A DNA stretch of 5,452 nucleotides from Gammaproteobacteria bacterium (GTDB taxonomy: Bacteria > Pseudomonadota > Gammaproteobacteria > Pseudomonadales > Pseudohongiellaceae), in assembly GCA_002694855.1 (NCBI GenBank), contig NZNL01000022.1, positions 10,593 to 16,044 of the forward strand. Reading direction: 5' to 3'. Made by a program: the position numbers and the translations under genes. The first letter of the stretch is position 1. The number at the start of each line of letters is the position of its first letter. The notes below the pieces were generated by a model that saw nothing but the letters and a program-made list of their open reading frames with translations, did not search any database and had not been told where the DNA came from. Shown here piece by piece: positions 1 to 5,452 of the stretch.

Positions 1-92
1 TGCATCAGTAATGGATCGTCACCAGCCAACCAGTAAACTGTTGGGTTTTGATTTTCCAGGGTACGAGTTAATTGCTCTGCCTTGATTTTCAT
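1..92 (-). CDS. holA: DNA polymerase III subunit delta, 5' fragment (runs off the left edge)
   Basis: HolA is the delta subunit of the DNA polymerase III clamp loader; it opens the beta sliding clamp so that it can be placed on primed DNA. Only the first 30 codons are inside the window. They read MKIKAEQLTRTLENQ followed by VYWLAGDDPLLM. The pattern 'EQL..L......YWLAGDDPLLM' matches the start of gammaproteobacterial HolA (E. coli has PEQLRAQL, then YLLLGNDPLLLQ), where the G-[ND]-[DE]-P-LL segment opens the first domain. The ATG at 92-90 is the first start after the lptE stop, which lies in the same frame 6 nt upstream. No clear Shine-Dalgarno sequence precedes it, so translation is probably coupled to lptE. 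The leuS-lptE-holA order is standard in gammaproteobacteria and supports the call. The rest of the gene is unseen, so its intactness cannot be judged. Confidence 0.85.
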   Translation of the reverse strand, partial: MKIKAEQLTRTLENQNPTVYWLAGDDPLLM

Positions 93-98
93 TGGAAA

Positions 99-605
99 TC
101 AATTGCTGGCGGCTTGGAGTCGGCGCATGACCTGATTTACAAGCTCCCGTCGCATTTCATTCCTAATAATTCCCACTTCCTCTTGGTTTCCAACTATATT
201 TTCTAGATCTTCAAAGTAGGTACGTTCGACGTAAAGAGTTTCTGGCCTGATAAGTGTCTGTTCACCTTGTTCAAATGAGATTTGAATTGACAATCGCAGT
301 TCGTGCTGCGCCGCTCTGGCTCTGGGATTAAATGTTACCGGTCTACTGGCAATCTGCTCTTCGCCGATTTTCAGAATTGCCGAGTTGGAATTCGGCTCAG
401 CTGAAATCCCGAGTTGTGTTTCAACATTAGCGACATCCAAGCTGCGTCTTAGAAATCGCGAAAGCTCGCTGTTTGGCTGTTGAAGGTTAAGCTGGATTAA
501 GTCAAACCGGTAAGAAATAGCATCATTGCCACGTATGGCGAAACCGCATTCGTTAAGGGTAATAACAAAAATTACAAAGGAAATAAATTTTGCACATTTA
601 GCCAT
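99..605 (-). CDS. lptE: LPS-assembly lipoprotein LptE
   Basis: LptE (formerly RlpB) is the outer-membrane lipoprotein that plugs the LptD barrel and helps insert lipopolysaccharide into the outer leaflet. The 168-residue product is slightly shorter than the E. coli protein (about 193). It has a short basic N-terminus (K3, K6), a hydrophobic stretch at about residues 7-17, and then Cys20 followed by GFAIRG, the typical mature LptE start (CGF.LRG). The C-terminal half has the family pattern YVERTYFED at about 125-133 and EEVGIIRNEMRRELVNQVMRRL at about 142-163, read in pieces. Oddity: the lipobox reads L-N-E-C, with Glu at -1 and Asn at -2, where Gly/Ala/Ser at -1 is normal. The codon is GAA, one substitution from GCA or GGA. 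Cys4 in the basic region is also unusual. It starts 14 nt after leuS, with an AGGAAG that overlaps the leuS stop codon. Identity is secure from context and C-terminal motif; efficient lipidation is uncertain. Confidence 0.9.
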   Translation of the reverse strand: MAKCAKFISFVIFVITLNECGFAIRGNDAISYRFDLIQLNLQQPNSELSRFLRRSLDVANVETQLGISAEPNSNSAILKIGEEQIASRPVTFNPRARAAQHELRLSIQISFEQGEQTLIRPETLYVERTYFEDLENIVGNQEEVGIIRNEMRRELVNQVMRRLQAASN

Positions 606-615
606 TAGTTAGCGG

Positions 616-621
616 CTTCCT
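616..621 (-). promoter_or_regulatory. Ribosome binding site of lptE overlapping the leuS stop codon
   Basis: The minus strand reads AGGAAG here. Its first two bases are the last two of the leuS TAG stop codon, and it lies 10 nt before the lptE ATG (605-603). This supports the chosen lptE start and suggests that ribosomes finishing leuS help initiate lptE. Confidence 0.55.
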
Positions 622-3100
622 AATTTACGACAATATTAACTAGGCGCTTGGGCACGACTATAATCTTACGGACAGTTCCGTTTGAAGTGAATCGCTGTAT
701 CGCCTCATCGCCAAGAGCAAGTCGTTCAAGGTCAGCCTTTGCGATATCCCTAGGAACTTCGATCTTGCTCCGAAGTTTACCATTCACTTGGAGAACTATT
801 AACATCGTGTTCTGAATTAAAGCTGATTCGTCTACCCGTGGCCATTTCGCCTCAATTACCGCTTCATCGTGTCCTAGATGATTCCACAGAGCATGGCAAA
901 AATGTGGGGCTATAGGTGCAAGCATCAGAATCGCCGCTTCGAGGGCTTCCTGCACCACTTGTTTGTCTTCCTTTTGGGAGGCACTCTCTAGAAACCTGCT
1001 GGTTGCATTAATCAGTTCCATAATGGCTGCTATAGCTGTATTAAAGGTCTGCCTTCTTGAAAAATCATCGCTGACCTTCTGAATTGTTTGGTGAATCTTT
1101 AACCGCAGTTTTAGTTGTTTTTCGTTGAAAACCTGCGCAGAAAATCCCTGATAGGATACGGGTTGGTGGCTTACAACGATTTTCCACAATCGTTTAAGAA
1201 ATCTGGAGCTACCTTCAACCCCGGATTCAGACCAGTCCAACGATTGATCTGGGGGGGAAGCGAACATGACGAACATTCGTACGGTATCGGCGCCATATTT
1301 TTCTATTAGAGGCATGGGGTCGACAGTATTGCCTTGTGACTTGGACATCTTGTGGCCGTCTTTCAATACCATGCCTTGGGTAAGCAGGTGCGTGAAAGGC
1401 TCATCTGAATTCACTAGGCCTTCGTTACGGAGTAGCTTGTGATAGAACCGGGCATATAAAAGGTGCAAGATGGCGTGTTCTATACCACCGATATATTGAT
1501 CCACCGGTAACCAGTAATTTGCCCGATGATCAAGCATGCTGTCATCTTGATCACAACATGTAAAACGTGCGTAGTACCATGACGATTCCATGAAAGTATC
1601 AAAAGTGTCTGTTTCTCGCTGCGCCTCTTCATGACATTTCGGGCACTCGACCTTGAAAAATTCTTGAATTTTCCCAAGCGGAGACCCCGAATCATCAAAC
1701 TCGATGTCTTCTGGTAAGATTACCGGCAAATCTTCATCAGGAACTGGAACTGAACCACAAGTATTACAATTTATCATTGGGATTGGTGCACCCCAGTAAC
1801 GCTGTCTAGACACACCCCAGTCTCGCAAACGATAATTTATGGCCTTTTGACCCTTGCCGATCTTATCGAGGCGTAGGGCAATCGCTTCGAAAGCTGATTC
1901 AAAATCAAGACCGTCAAACTCGCCTGAATTAATCAGTATACCTTTCTCCACATAGGCTGCATCCTTAAGGTCGCAAAGTGAATTGGGCGATGCCGGTTTA
2001 ATAACCTGCTTTATCTCCAGGCCATATTTTTTAGCAAACTCCCAGTCCCTTTGATCATGTCCAGGTACAGCCATTACTGCACCAGAGCCATAGCTCATCA
2101 GTACGAAATTGGCCACAAAAATATTTACTTCGGCATTGGTAATTGGATGGATGGCCTTCAGTCCAGTGTCCATACCCAGTTTTTCCATAGTCGCCAGATC
2201 AGCTTCAGCTACCTTTATCTTGATTTGTTGTTCAATAAAGTCAGCAAGACCAGGATTTGTGGAAGCCGCTTTTTTAGCGAGCGGGTGCTGTGGAGCTACG
2301 GCTACATAGGTTACCCCCAACAAAGTGTCAGGCCGTGTGGTATATACCGACAGCCACTTTAATGAGTCTTCAGATCCACCAGCTACTTCAAATACCAGGT
2401 CAATGCCTTCCGACCTGCCGATCCAGTTAGTTTGCATGGTTTTGACCTTTTCAGGCCAACCTTTGAGGAATTGCAAATCGTCGAGTAGTTCTTGAGAAAA
2501 GGCACTTATCTTGATAAACCATTGAGGAATACTGCGGCGTTCTACTAGAGCTCCGGATCGCCAGCCTCGGCCTTCTACTACTTGTTCATTTGCCAACACG
2601 GTCTGATCGACAGGGTCCCAGTTCACCTCAGCTTCTTTTTTGTAAGCTAACCCTTTTTTAAATAACCGGGTAAAGAACCACTGCTCCCAACGATAGTAAT
2701 TACGATGACAAGTGGCGAGCTCCCTTGTCCAATCATAGGCGTAACCAAGTCGTTGCAACTGCTGGCGCATGTAATCGATGTTCCCATACGTCCATTTGGC
2801 TGGGGGAACTTTATTTTCCATAGCTGCGTTCTCAGCTGGTAATCCAAAGGCATCCCAACCCATGGGCTGAAGCACGTTTTTTCCTTGCATACGGTGGTAT
2901 CGGGAAATGACATCAGCGATGGCATAATTGCGGACATGGCCCATATGAAGGCGGCCGCTGGGGTAGGGAAACATCGCCAAGCAGTAGAATTTTTCTTTGT
3001 TGGGGTCCTCAGTAACCAGGAAGCTATCATGCTTCTTCCAATAGGCCTGAGCGATTGCCTCTATTTCTTGAGGGGAATATTGGGGGTTAATACTACTCAT
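620..3100 (-). CDS. leuS: Leucine--tRNA ligase (LeuRS), class Ia
   Basis: LeuRS charges tRNA-Leu with leucine in the cytoplasm and hydrolyses mischarged tRNA. The ATG at 3100-3098 gives 826 residues and an N-terminus ([14 protein letters not shown]) that lines up with E. coli MQEQYRPEEIE; a TTG at 3115 would add five residues (MDKQL). Numbered from the ATG: HIGH-type motif HMGH at 52-55 within [17 protein letters not shown]1 editing domain at about 220-415 with the threonine-rich TTRPDT at 254-259 and the editing aspartate in GHD at 347-349; a zinc ribbon with C445, C448, C486 and C489; GGIEHA near 538; KMSKS at 584-588; anticodon-binding helices at about 610-750; and a C-terminal tail ending [11 protein letters not shown]. 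Editing therefore looks intact. Oddity: only four residues (KDGH) separate QGMVL from KMSKS, so the leucine-specific domain of about 48 residues in E. coli is missing, which largely explains the shorter length. A gap of about 150 nt upstream suggests its own promoter; lptE follows 14 nt downstream. Confidence 0.98.
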   Translation of the reverse strand: MSSINPQYSPQEIEAIAQAYWKKHDSFLVTEDPNKEKFYCLAMFPYPSGRLHMGHVRNYAIADVISRYHRMQGKNVLQPMGWDAFGLPAENAAMENKVPPAKWTYGNIDYMRQQLQRLGYAYDWTRELATCHRNYYRWEQWFFTRLFKKGLAYKKEAEVNWDPVDQTVLANEQVVEGRGWRSGALVERRSIPQWFIKISAFSQELLDDLQFLKGWPEKVKTMQTNWIGRSEGIDLVFEVAGGSEDSLKWLSVYTTRPDTLLGVTYVAVAPQHPLAKKAASTNPGLADFIEQQIKIKVAEADLATMEKLGMDTGLKAIHPITNAEVNIFVANFVLMSYGSGAVMAVPGHDQRDWEFAKKYGLEIKQVIKPASPNSLCDLKDAAYVEKGILINSGEFDGLDFESAFEAIALRLDKIGKGQKAINYRLRDWGVSRQRYWGAPIPMINCNTCGSVPVPDEDLPVILPEDIEFDDSGSPLGKIQEFFKVECPKCHEEAQRETDTFDTFMESSWYYARFTCCDQDDSMLDHRANYWLPVDQYIGGIEHAILHLLYARFYHKLLRNEGLVNSDEPFTHLLTQGMVLKDGHKMSKSQGNTVDPMPLIEKYGADTVRMFVMFASPPDQSLDWSESGVEGSSRFLKRLWKIVVSHQPVSYQGFSAQVFNEKQLKLRLKIHQTIQKVSDDFSRRQTFNTAIAAIMELINATSRFLESASQKEDKQVVQEALEAAILMLAPIAPHFCHALWNHLGHDEAVIEAKWPRVDESALIQNTMLIVLQVNGKLRSKIEVPRDIAKADLERLALGDEAIQRFTSNGTVRKIIVVPKRLVNIVVN

Positions 3101-3109
3101 TAATTGCTT

Positions 3110-3124
3110 ATCCAATTATTGGAT
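3110..3124. repeat. Perfect 15-nt inverted repeat just upstream of the leuS ATG
   Basis: The sequence ATCCAAT-T-ATTGGAT is a perfect 7-bp dyad around a single central base. It ends 9 nt before the leuS ATG (3100-3098). A one-base loop is a poor RNA hairpin, so an operator-like protein site is more plausible than a structured leader. If the weak promoter candidate upstream is real, the dyad would cover roughly the first transcribed bases. The alternative TTG start lies inside it. No regulator is recognised, and chance remains possible in this AT-rich stretch. Confidence 0.4.
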
Positions 3125-3137
3125 GCCATGCCGCCCA

Positions 3138-3166
3138 AAATTACTCGTTGATTTTGTCACCGCCAA
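3138..3166 (-). promoter_or_regulatory. Weak sigma-70-like promoter candidate for leuS
   Basis: On the minus strand TTGGCG (3166-3161, 4 of 6 matches to TTGACA) is followed after 17 bp by TAATTT (3143-3138, 3 of 6 matches to TATAAT). Spacing and position (about 38 nt before the ATG) are right for leuS. The -10 match is poor and matches of this quality are common by chance, so this is only the best candidate in the gap. Confidence 0.2.
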
Positions 3167-3247
3167 CAACCTAGCAAAAGGACGCAAGCATAACCCAGAC
3201 CAAGGTTCACAGGTAGAGTTAGAGTCCAATATTTGGCACCGGTGGAT

Positions 3248-4114
3248 TTAGATTGTTTTTTTACGAGTATCAACAAGGGTCGAAGTAACTTTAAGCAGTT
3301 TAATCTGGCGACTGTCTGCATTGAGAACGGTTACCAGAAATGGGCCAATGTTAATAGTCTCACCACGTTCAGGGATGTGACCGATCTGCTGTAATACCAA
3401 TCCGCCTAGTGTGGTGAATTCCTGATTACTAAATTGCGTACCAAAATATTCATTGAATTCATCTACAGGGGTCAGTGCTTTAACGATATAATTTTCTTCG
3501 TCGAATTTCTTGATGTGGCTTTCATCATCTACGTCATACTCATCTTCAATTTCCCCAACAATCTGTTCAAGCACATCTTCAATGGTTACCGCGCCACTTA
3601 CGCTGCCATATTCATCTATAACTATAGCCATATGCTGACGCGTTTCACGAAATTCTTTTAGTAAGACATTAAGCCTCTTACTCTCCGGAACGAAAGTAGC
3701 AGGTCGCACAACATCTTTAATATCAAGTTTTCCTGTTTCTTCTTTCAGGATCAACGGAAGAAGGTCCTTAGCCAACAGGATCCCTATTACATTGTCAACA
3801 TTCTCACCCGTTACAGGAAATCGTGAGTGGGAGGCCTTTGTAACTAATTCAATGATTTCATTCGGTGGCAGTTTCGCAGAGACGATCACAAGCTGCGATC
3901 GTGGGATCATAATATCTCGGACCTGCATACTCGAGACTTGCAATGCACCTTCTATGATACCTAGCGCGTCTGCATCGAGGACCTGGTCTTGCTCAGCATT
4001 GCGCAATAGCTCCAGCAGACTTTTGGTATCGGTAGGCTCGTCGGAAAAGACCTGTGTAATTTTATCGATCCAAGACTTGGGGTTTAGATCGAGGTTAGAT
4101 TGGTCATCAGTCAT
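3248..4114 (-). CDS. corC: CorC/YbeX-type CBS-pair protein
   Basis: This is the soluble CorC/YbeX protein, historically linked to magnesium and cobalt efflux through CorA and genetically to ribosome and RNA metabolism through its ybeZ-ybeY neighbours; its exact biochemical role is unsettled. The 288-residue product matches the family length (292 in E. coli). An N-terminal helical region is followed by VRDIMIPRSQ at about 65-74, which opens the first CBS domain (to about 128), with SHSRFPV at about 96-101 and GILLAKDLLP at 111-120. The second CBS domain (about 135-190) contains VPESKRLNVLLKEFR and MAIVIDEYGSVSGAVTIEDVLE, read in pieces. An acidic EIEDEYDVDDE linker leads to the CorC/HlyC C-terminal domain (about 205-278: DEFNEYFGT, GGLVLQQIGHIPERGE, ADSRQIKLLKV). 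There is no membrane DUF21 domain, as expected for this subclass. It starts 41 nt after ybeY, with a purine-rich AAGAGAAG about 9 nt before the ATG. Near the 3' end seven consecutive A residues (3256-3262) precede the stop, a possible slippage site. Confidence 0.95.
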   Translation of the reverse strand: MTDDQSNLDLNPKSWIDKITQVFSDEPTDTKSLLELLRNAEQDQVLDADALGIIEGALQVSSMQVRDIMIPRSQLVIVSAKLPPNEIIELVTKASHSRFPVTGENVDNVIGILLAKDLLPLILKEETGKLDIKDVVRPATFVPESKRLNVLLKEFRETRQHMAIVIDEYGSVSGAVTIEDVLEQIVGEIEDEYDVDDESHIKKFDEENYIVKALTPVDEFNEYFGTQFSNQEFTTLGGLVLQQIGHIPERGETINIGPFLVTVLNADSRQIKLLKVTSTLVDTRKKTI

Positions 4115-4155
4115 TCGCTGGCTTCTCTTGGATCTCCATACCTGCGATAACAGGA

Positions 4156-4629
4156 TTACCCTACCAAATATGGATTCGGGAATCCAAGTTTTTCTAGTAT
4201 ATTAATTTCGAGTTGCTCCATAGTGGCGGCGGTAATATCTGTTTCATGATCGTAGCCAAGCAAATGCAGTACACCGTGAATCAATAGGTGGGTCCAGTGA
4301 GCTTCTGAGGACTTGCCTTGTTCATCTGCTTCGCGTTGCAGGATGGCTGGGCAGATTACTATATCCCCGAGTATATTAATTTCGAGTTGGTGGCTAAATA
4401 TAGGCGGTACTTCAGCAGGAAAAGACAATACATTAGTAGCATTGTGTTGGCCGCGGTAAACCGAATTGAGATGTTCTGATTCCACTTCATCCACAAAGCG
4501 CAGGCTTATGCTGTACCTTTTGCTTTCACCGAGCGCGTCAAGAGCGGTTTGAACCCAGCTCTCACAAGTTTTCCGTTGGGGTGCCCACTGGCAATCACAA
4601 TCATTCGCGATTTCAATTATCACGTTCAT
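4156..4629 (-). CDS. ybeY: Endoribonuclease YbeY (16S rRNA maturation factor)
   Basis: YbeY is a zinc-dependent single-strand endoribonuclease needed for 16S rRNA 3'-end maturation, 70S ribosome quality control and late translation. The product has 157 residues, the usual length. The metal motif [11 protein letters not shown] supplies the three histidine ligands H118, H122 and H128 (HxxxHxxxxxH). The conserved arginine lies in YRG at 58-60 (R59), followed by ATNVLSFP at 64-71 and LGDIVIC at 87-93. The C-terminus NPYLVG resembles the E. coli ending DPYIAE. The ATG at 4629 lies inside the end of phoH (17-nt overlap), so translational coupling is likely; a clear Shine-Dalgarno sequence is not evident at optimal spacing. 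Oddity: residues 81-87 and 139-145 are both QLEINIL and are encoded by an identical 20-nt sequence. Both copies sit where the family has similar segments (before LGD, and in the C-terminal helix), so the fold is probably unaffected. Confidence 0.96.
   Translation of the reverse strand: MNVIIEIANDCDCQWAPQRKTCESWVQTALDALGESKRYSISLRFVDEVESEHLNSVYRGQHNATNVLSFPAEVPPIFSHQLEINILGDIVICPAILQREADEQGKSSEAHWTHLLIHGVLHLLGYDHETDITAATMEQLEINILEKLGFPNPYLVG
4196..4215. repeat. 20-nt direct repeat within ybeY, copy 1 (C-terminal helix)
   Basis: The plus-strand sequence AGTATATTAATTTCGAGTTG occurs here and again, identically, at 4370-4389. Here it encodes QLEINIL at YbeY residues 139-145. The flanking bases differ on both sides, so the identity is exactly 20 nt. 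The start-to-start distance is 174 nt (58 codons), so both copies are in the same reading frame. Confidence 0.9.
4370..4389. repeat. 20-nt direct repeat within ybeY, copy 2 (strand before the LGD motif)
   Basis: This is identical over 20 nt to 4196-4215. Here it encodes QLEINIL at YbeY residues 81-87, leading into LGDIVIC. By eye, E. coli YbeY has GMEMSL between EVPP and LGD, whereas this protein has [10 protein letters not shown], about four residues longer. This copy may therefore be the altered one. Confidence 0.9.
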
Positions 4630-5452
4630 TGAGGTGAGCGCTTTCCTGGGTTCCTAGTTTGGGGACAGATTGGAGATCATATTCATCATAGGCTTCTACA
4701 ATTTTTTGCACTAGGCGATGTCGTACGACGTCACGGGCATTGAAGTAGGTAAAACCTATCTCTTCGATGTTTAATAACACTTTGCTCACGTGCACTAGGC
4801 CAGATCGAGTACCTTTAGGTAGGTCGATTTGAGTAACGTCGCCAGTGATAACAGCTGTAGATCCAAAACCGATACGAGTCAGGAACATTTTCATTTGGGC
4901 GCTTGTTGTGTTTTGGCTCTCGTCAAGGATAATGAAGGAATGGTTCAATGTGCGGCCACGCATGTATGCGAGAGGCGCAACTTCGATGACGTTCTTCTCT
5001 ATAAGTTTTTCGACTTTTTCGAAACCCAACATTTCATACAATGCATCATAAAGTGGCCGTAGGTAAGGATCTATCTTCTGCGTTAGATCACCGGGCAGAA
5101 AACCTAGTTTCTCTCCAGCTTCCACAGCTGGACGAACCAGCAGAACTCGGTTCACCTGTTCACGGACTAACGCCTCTACTGCGCAGGCTACAGCCAGGTA
5201 TGTTTTTCCGGTACCAGCCGGACCAATACCAAAATTAATATCGTGATGATTAATGCCTTGTACATATTGTCTTTGGTGGTTACTACGTGGCTTGATTGAA
5301 GTTTTGGGAGTCTTGATTAAAAGACTGTCAATTTCGCTTCCTAAGATACCTTCTGACGTGTGTCGGCTTTCCTGAAGGGCAAGGTGAACCTGGCTGGGGC
5401 TGAGCAGTTTTCCAGTTTGAGTAGCTGAATACAAAGATTCTAATACGTGAAA
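4613..5452 (-). CDS. ybeZ: PhoH-family ATPase YbeZ, 5' end missing (runs off the right edge)
   Basis: YbeZ is a cytoplasmic PhoH-like P-loop ATPase, encoded beside YbeY and thought to work with it in RNA metabolism; family members are often fused to nuclease or RNA-binding domains. The frame stays open to the window edge, giving 279 visible codons. A TTG at 5434 is not the true start, because FHVLESLYS upstream of it continues the match to E. coli (ADILRSLY). Roughly 70 N-terminal residues are therefore outside the window. Counting from the first visible codon: P-loop GPAGTGKT at 77-84, [18 protein letters not shown] at about 106-122, Walker B FIILDE at 173-178 with SQNTT following, and GDVTQIDLP at 204-212. 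The core is nearly identical to E. coli YbeZ in the regions I recall. The 3' end overlaps ybeY by 17 nt. In related genomes miaB often lies upstream of ybeZ, but that is not visible here. Confidence 0.96.
   Translation of the reverse strand, partial: FHVLESLYSATQTGKLLSPSQVHLALQESRHTSEGILGSEIDSLLIKTPKTSIKPRSNHQRQYVQGINHHDINFGIGPAGTGKTYLAVACAVEALVREQVNRVLLVRPAVEAGEKLGFLPGDLTQKIDPYLRPLYDALYEMLGFEKVEKLIEKNVIEVAPLAYMRGRTLNHSFIILDESQNTTSAQMKMFLTRIGFGSTAVITGDVTQIDLPKGTRSGLVHVSKVLLNIEEIGFTYFNARDVVRHRLVQKIVEAYDEYDLQSVPKLGTQESAHLNERDN

Larger units (their letters stand above)
3101..3247. other. Intergenic region between corC and leuS, at the place where lnt is normally found
   Basis: This is the only sizeable non-coding gap, although short. 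In Pseudomonas and E. coli the gene after corC/ybeX is lnt (apolipoprotein N-acyltransferase, about 500 codons). Nothing of that size fits here. I see no tRNA and no convincing terminator after corC. A weak promoter candidate (3138-3166) and a perfect dyad (3110-3124) sit close to leuS. One minus-strand frame that is out of phase with corC stays open to a TGA at 3159-3157 and encodes a hydrophobic stretch (LPVNLGLGYACVLLLGCWR). This loosely resembles the C-terminal membrane segment of Lnt, but the similarity is too short to annotate as a gene. Confidence 0.7.

Noticed and set aside
1480..1698. Minus-strand open frame of 72 codons inside leuS
   Set aside because: It lies wholly within the well-supported leuS frame, in another phase, and shows no recognisable protein features.
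2051..2362. Plus-strand open frame of about 103 codons antisense to leuS
   Set aside because: It is a shadow of the LeuRS CP1 coding region, with no domain and no ribosome binding site; the opposite strand is strongly conserved coding sequence.
3113..3115. TTG as the leuS start codon (adds MDKQL)
   Set aside because: The ATG 15 nt downstream matches the family N-terminus better, and the TTG lies inside the dyad with no Shine-Dalgarno sequence upstream.
3136..3155. AAAAT...ATTTT inverted repeat as a hairpin
   Set aside because: A five-pair all-A/T stem with a loop of about nine is too weak to be meaningful.
3226..3244. Small palindromes after corC (CCAAATATTGG and CACCGGTG) as a terminator
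   Set aside because: The stems are only four pairs with little or no loop, and there is no T tract after them on the minus strand.
4107..4139. Ten-codon minus-strand ORF (MEIQEKPAND) just upstream of corC, overlapping its start by 8 nt
   Set aside because: It could be a coupling leader peptide, but it has no well-spaced ribosome binding site and nothing distinguishes it from chance.
3792..4205. Plus-strand open frame of 137 codons antisense to the start of corC and the end of ybeY
   Set aside because: Its composition is typical of an antisense frame, it spans two well-supported genes, and it has no family resemblance.
5432..5434. TTG as the phoH/ybeZ start codon
   Set aside because: The frame continues to the window edge and the upstream residues still match YbeZ, so the real start is outside the window.

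Overview
The window is a run of conserved chromosomal housekeeping genes, all on the minus strand. From right to left (the direction of transcription) they are phoH/ybeZ (5' end cut by the window edge), ybeY, corC/ybeX, leuS, lptE and the first 30 codons of holA (cut by the left edge). The leuS-lptE-holA order, the full-length LptE, and the close match of YbeZ, YbeY and CorC to their Escherichia coli and Pseudomonas counterparts (recalled, not searched) point to a non-enteric gammaproteobacterium. Base composition is moderate. I see no mobile elements, CRISPR arrays, rRNA or tRNA genes, and no real plus-strand genes.

Layout: 4613-5452 encodes the PhoH-type ATPase and overlaps ybeY (4156-4629) by 17 nt. 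A 41-nt gap leads to corC (3248-4114). A gap of roughly 130-150 nt (3101-3247) follows; it is the only sizeable non-coding stretch and the natural place for a leuS promoter. leuS (620-3100) is followed after 14 nt by lptE (99-605), whose Shine-Dalgarno-like sequence overlaps the leuS stop. holA begins 6 nt after the lptE stop. Two transcription units are therefore likely: ybeZ-ybeY-corC for RNA maturation and envelope stress functions, and leuS-lptE-holA for tRNA charging, LPS export and replication.

I see no undescribed multi-gene system. What merits attention is departure from the expected pattern. (1) lnt, the apolipoprotein N-acyltransferase gene that normally follows corC, is absent. (2) The lptE lipobox has Glu directly before the lipidated Cys, which normally disfavours signal peptidase II. 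(3) A short hydrophobic frame just after corC could be an lnt remnant or a frameshifted CorC tail at an A7 tract. (4) ybeY contains a perfect 20-nt in-frame direct repeat encoding the same seven residues twice. (5) LeuRS lacks the leucine-specific insertion before KMSKS but keeps a four-cysteine zinc ribbon that the E. coli enzyme lacks. (6) A perfect 15-nt dyad lies just upstream of the leuS ATG. Points 1-3 together raise the possibility of altered lipoprotein maturation, which is inference only.
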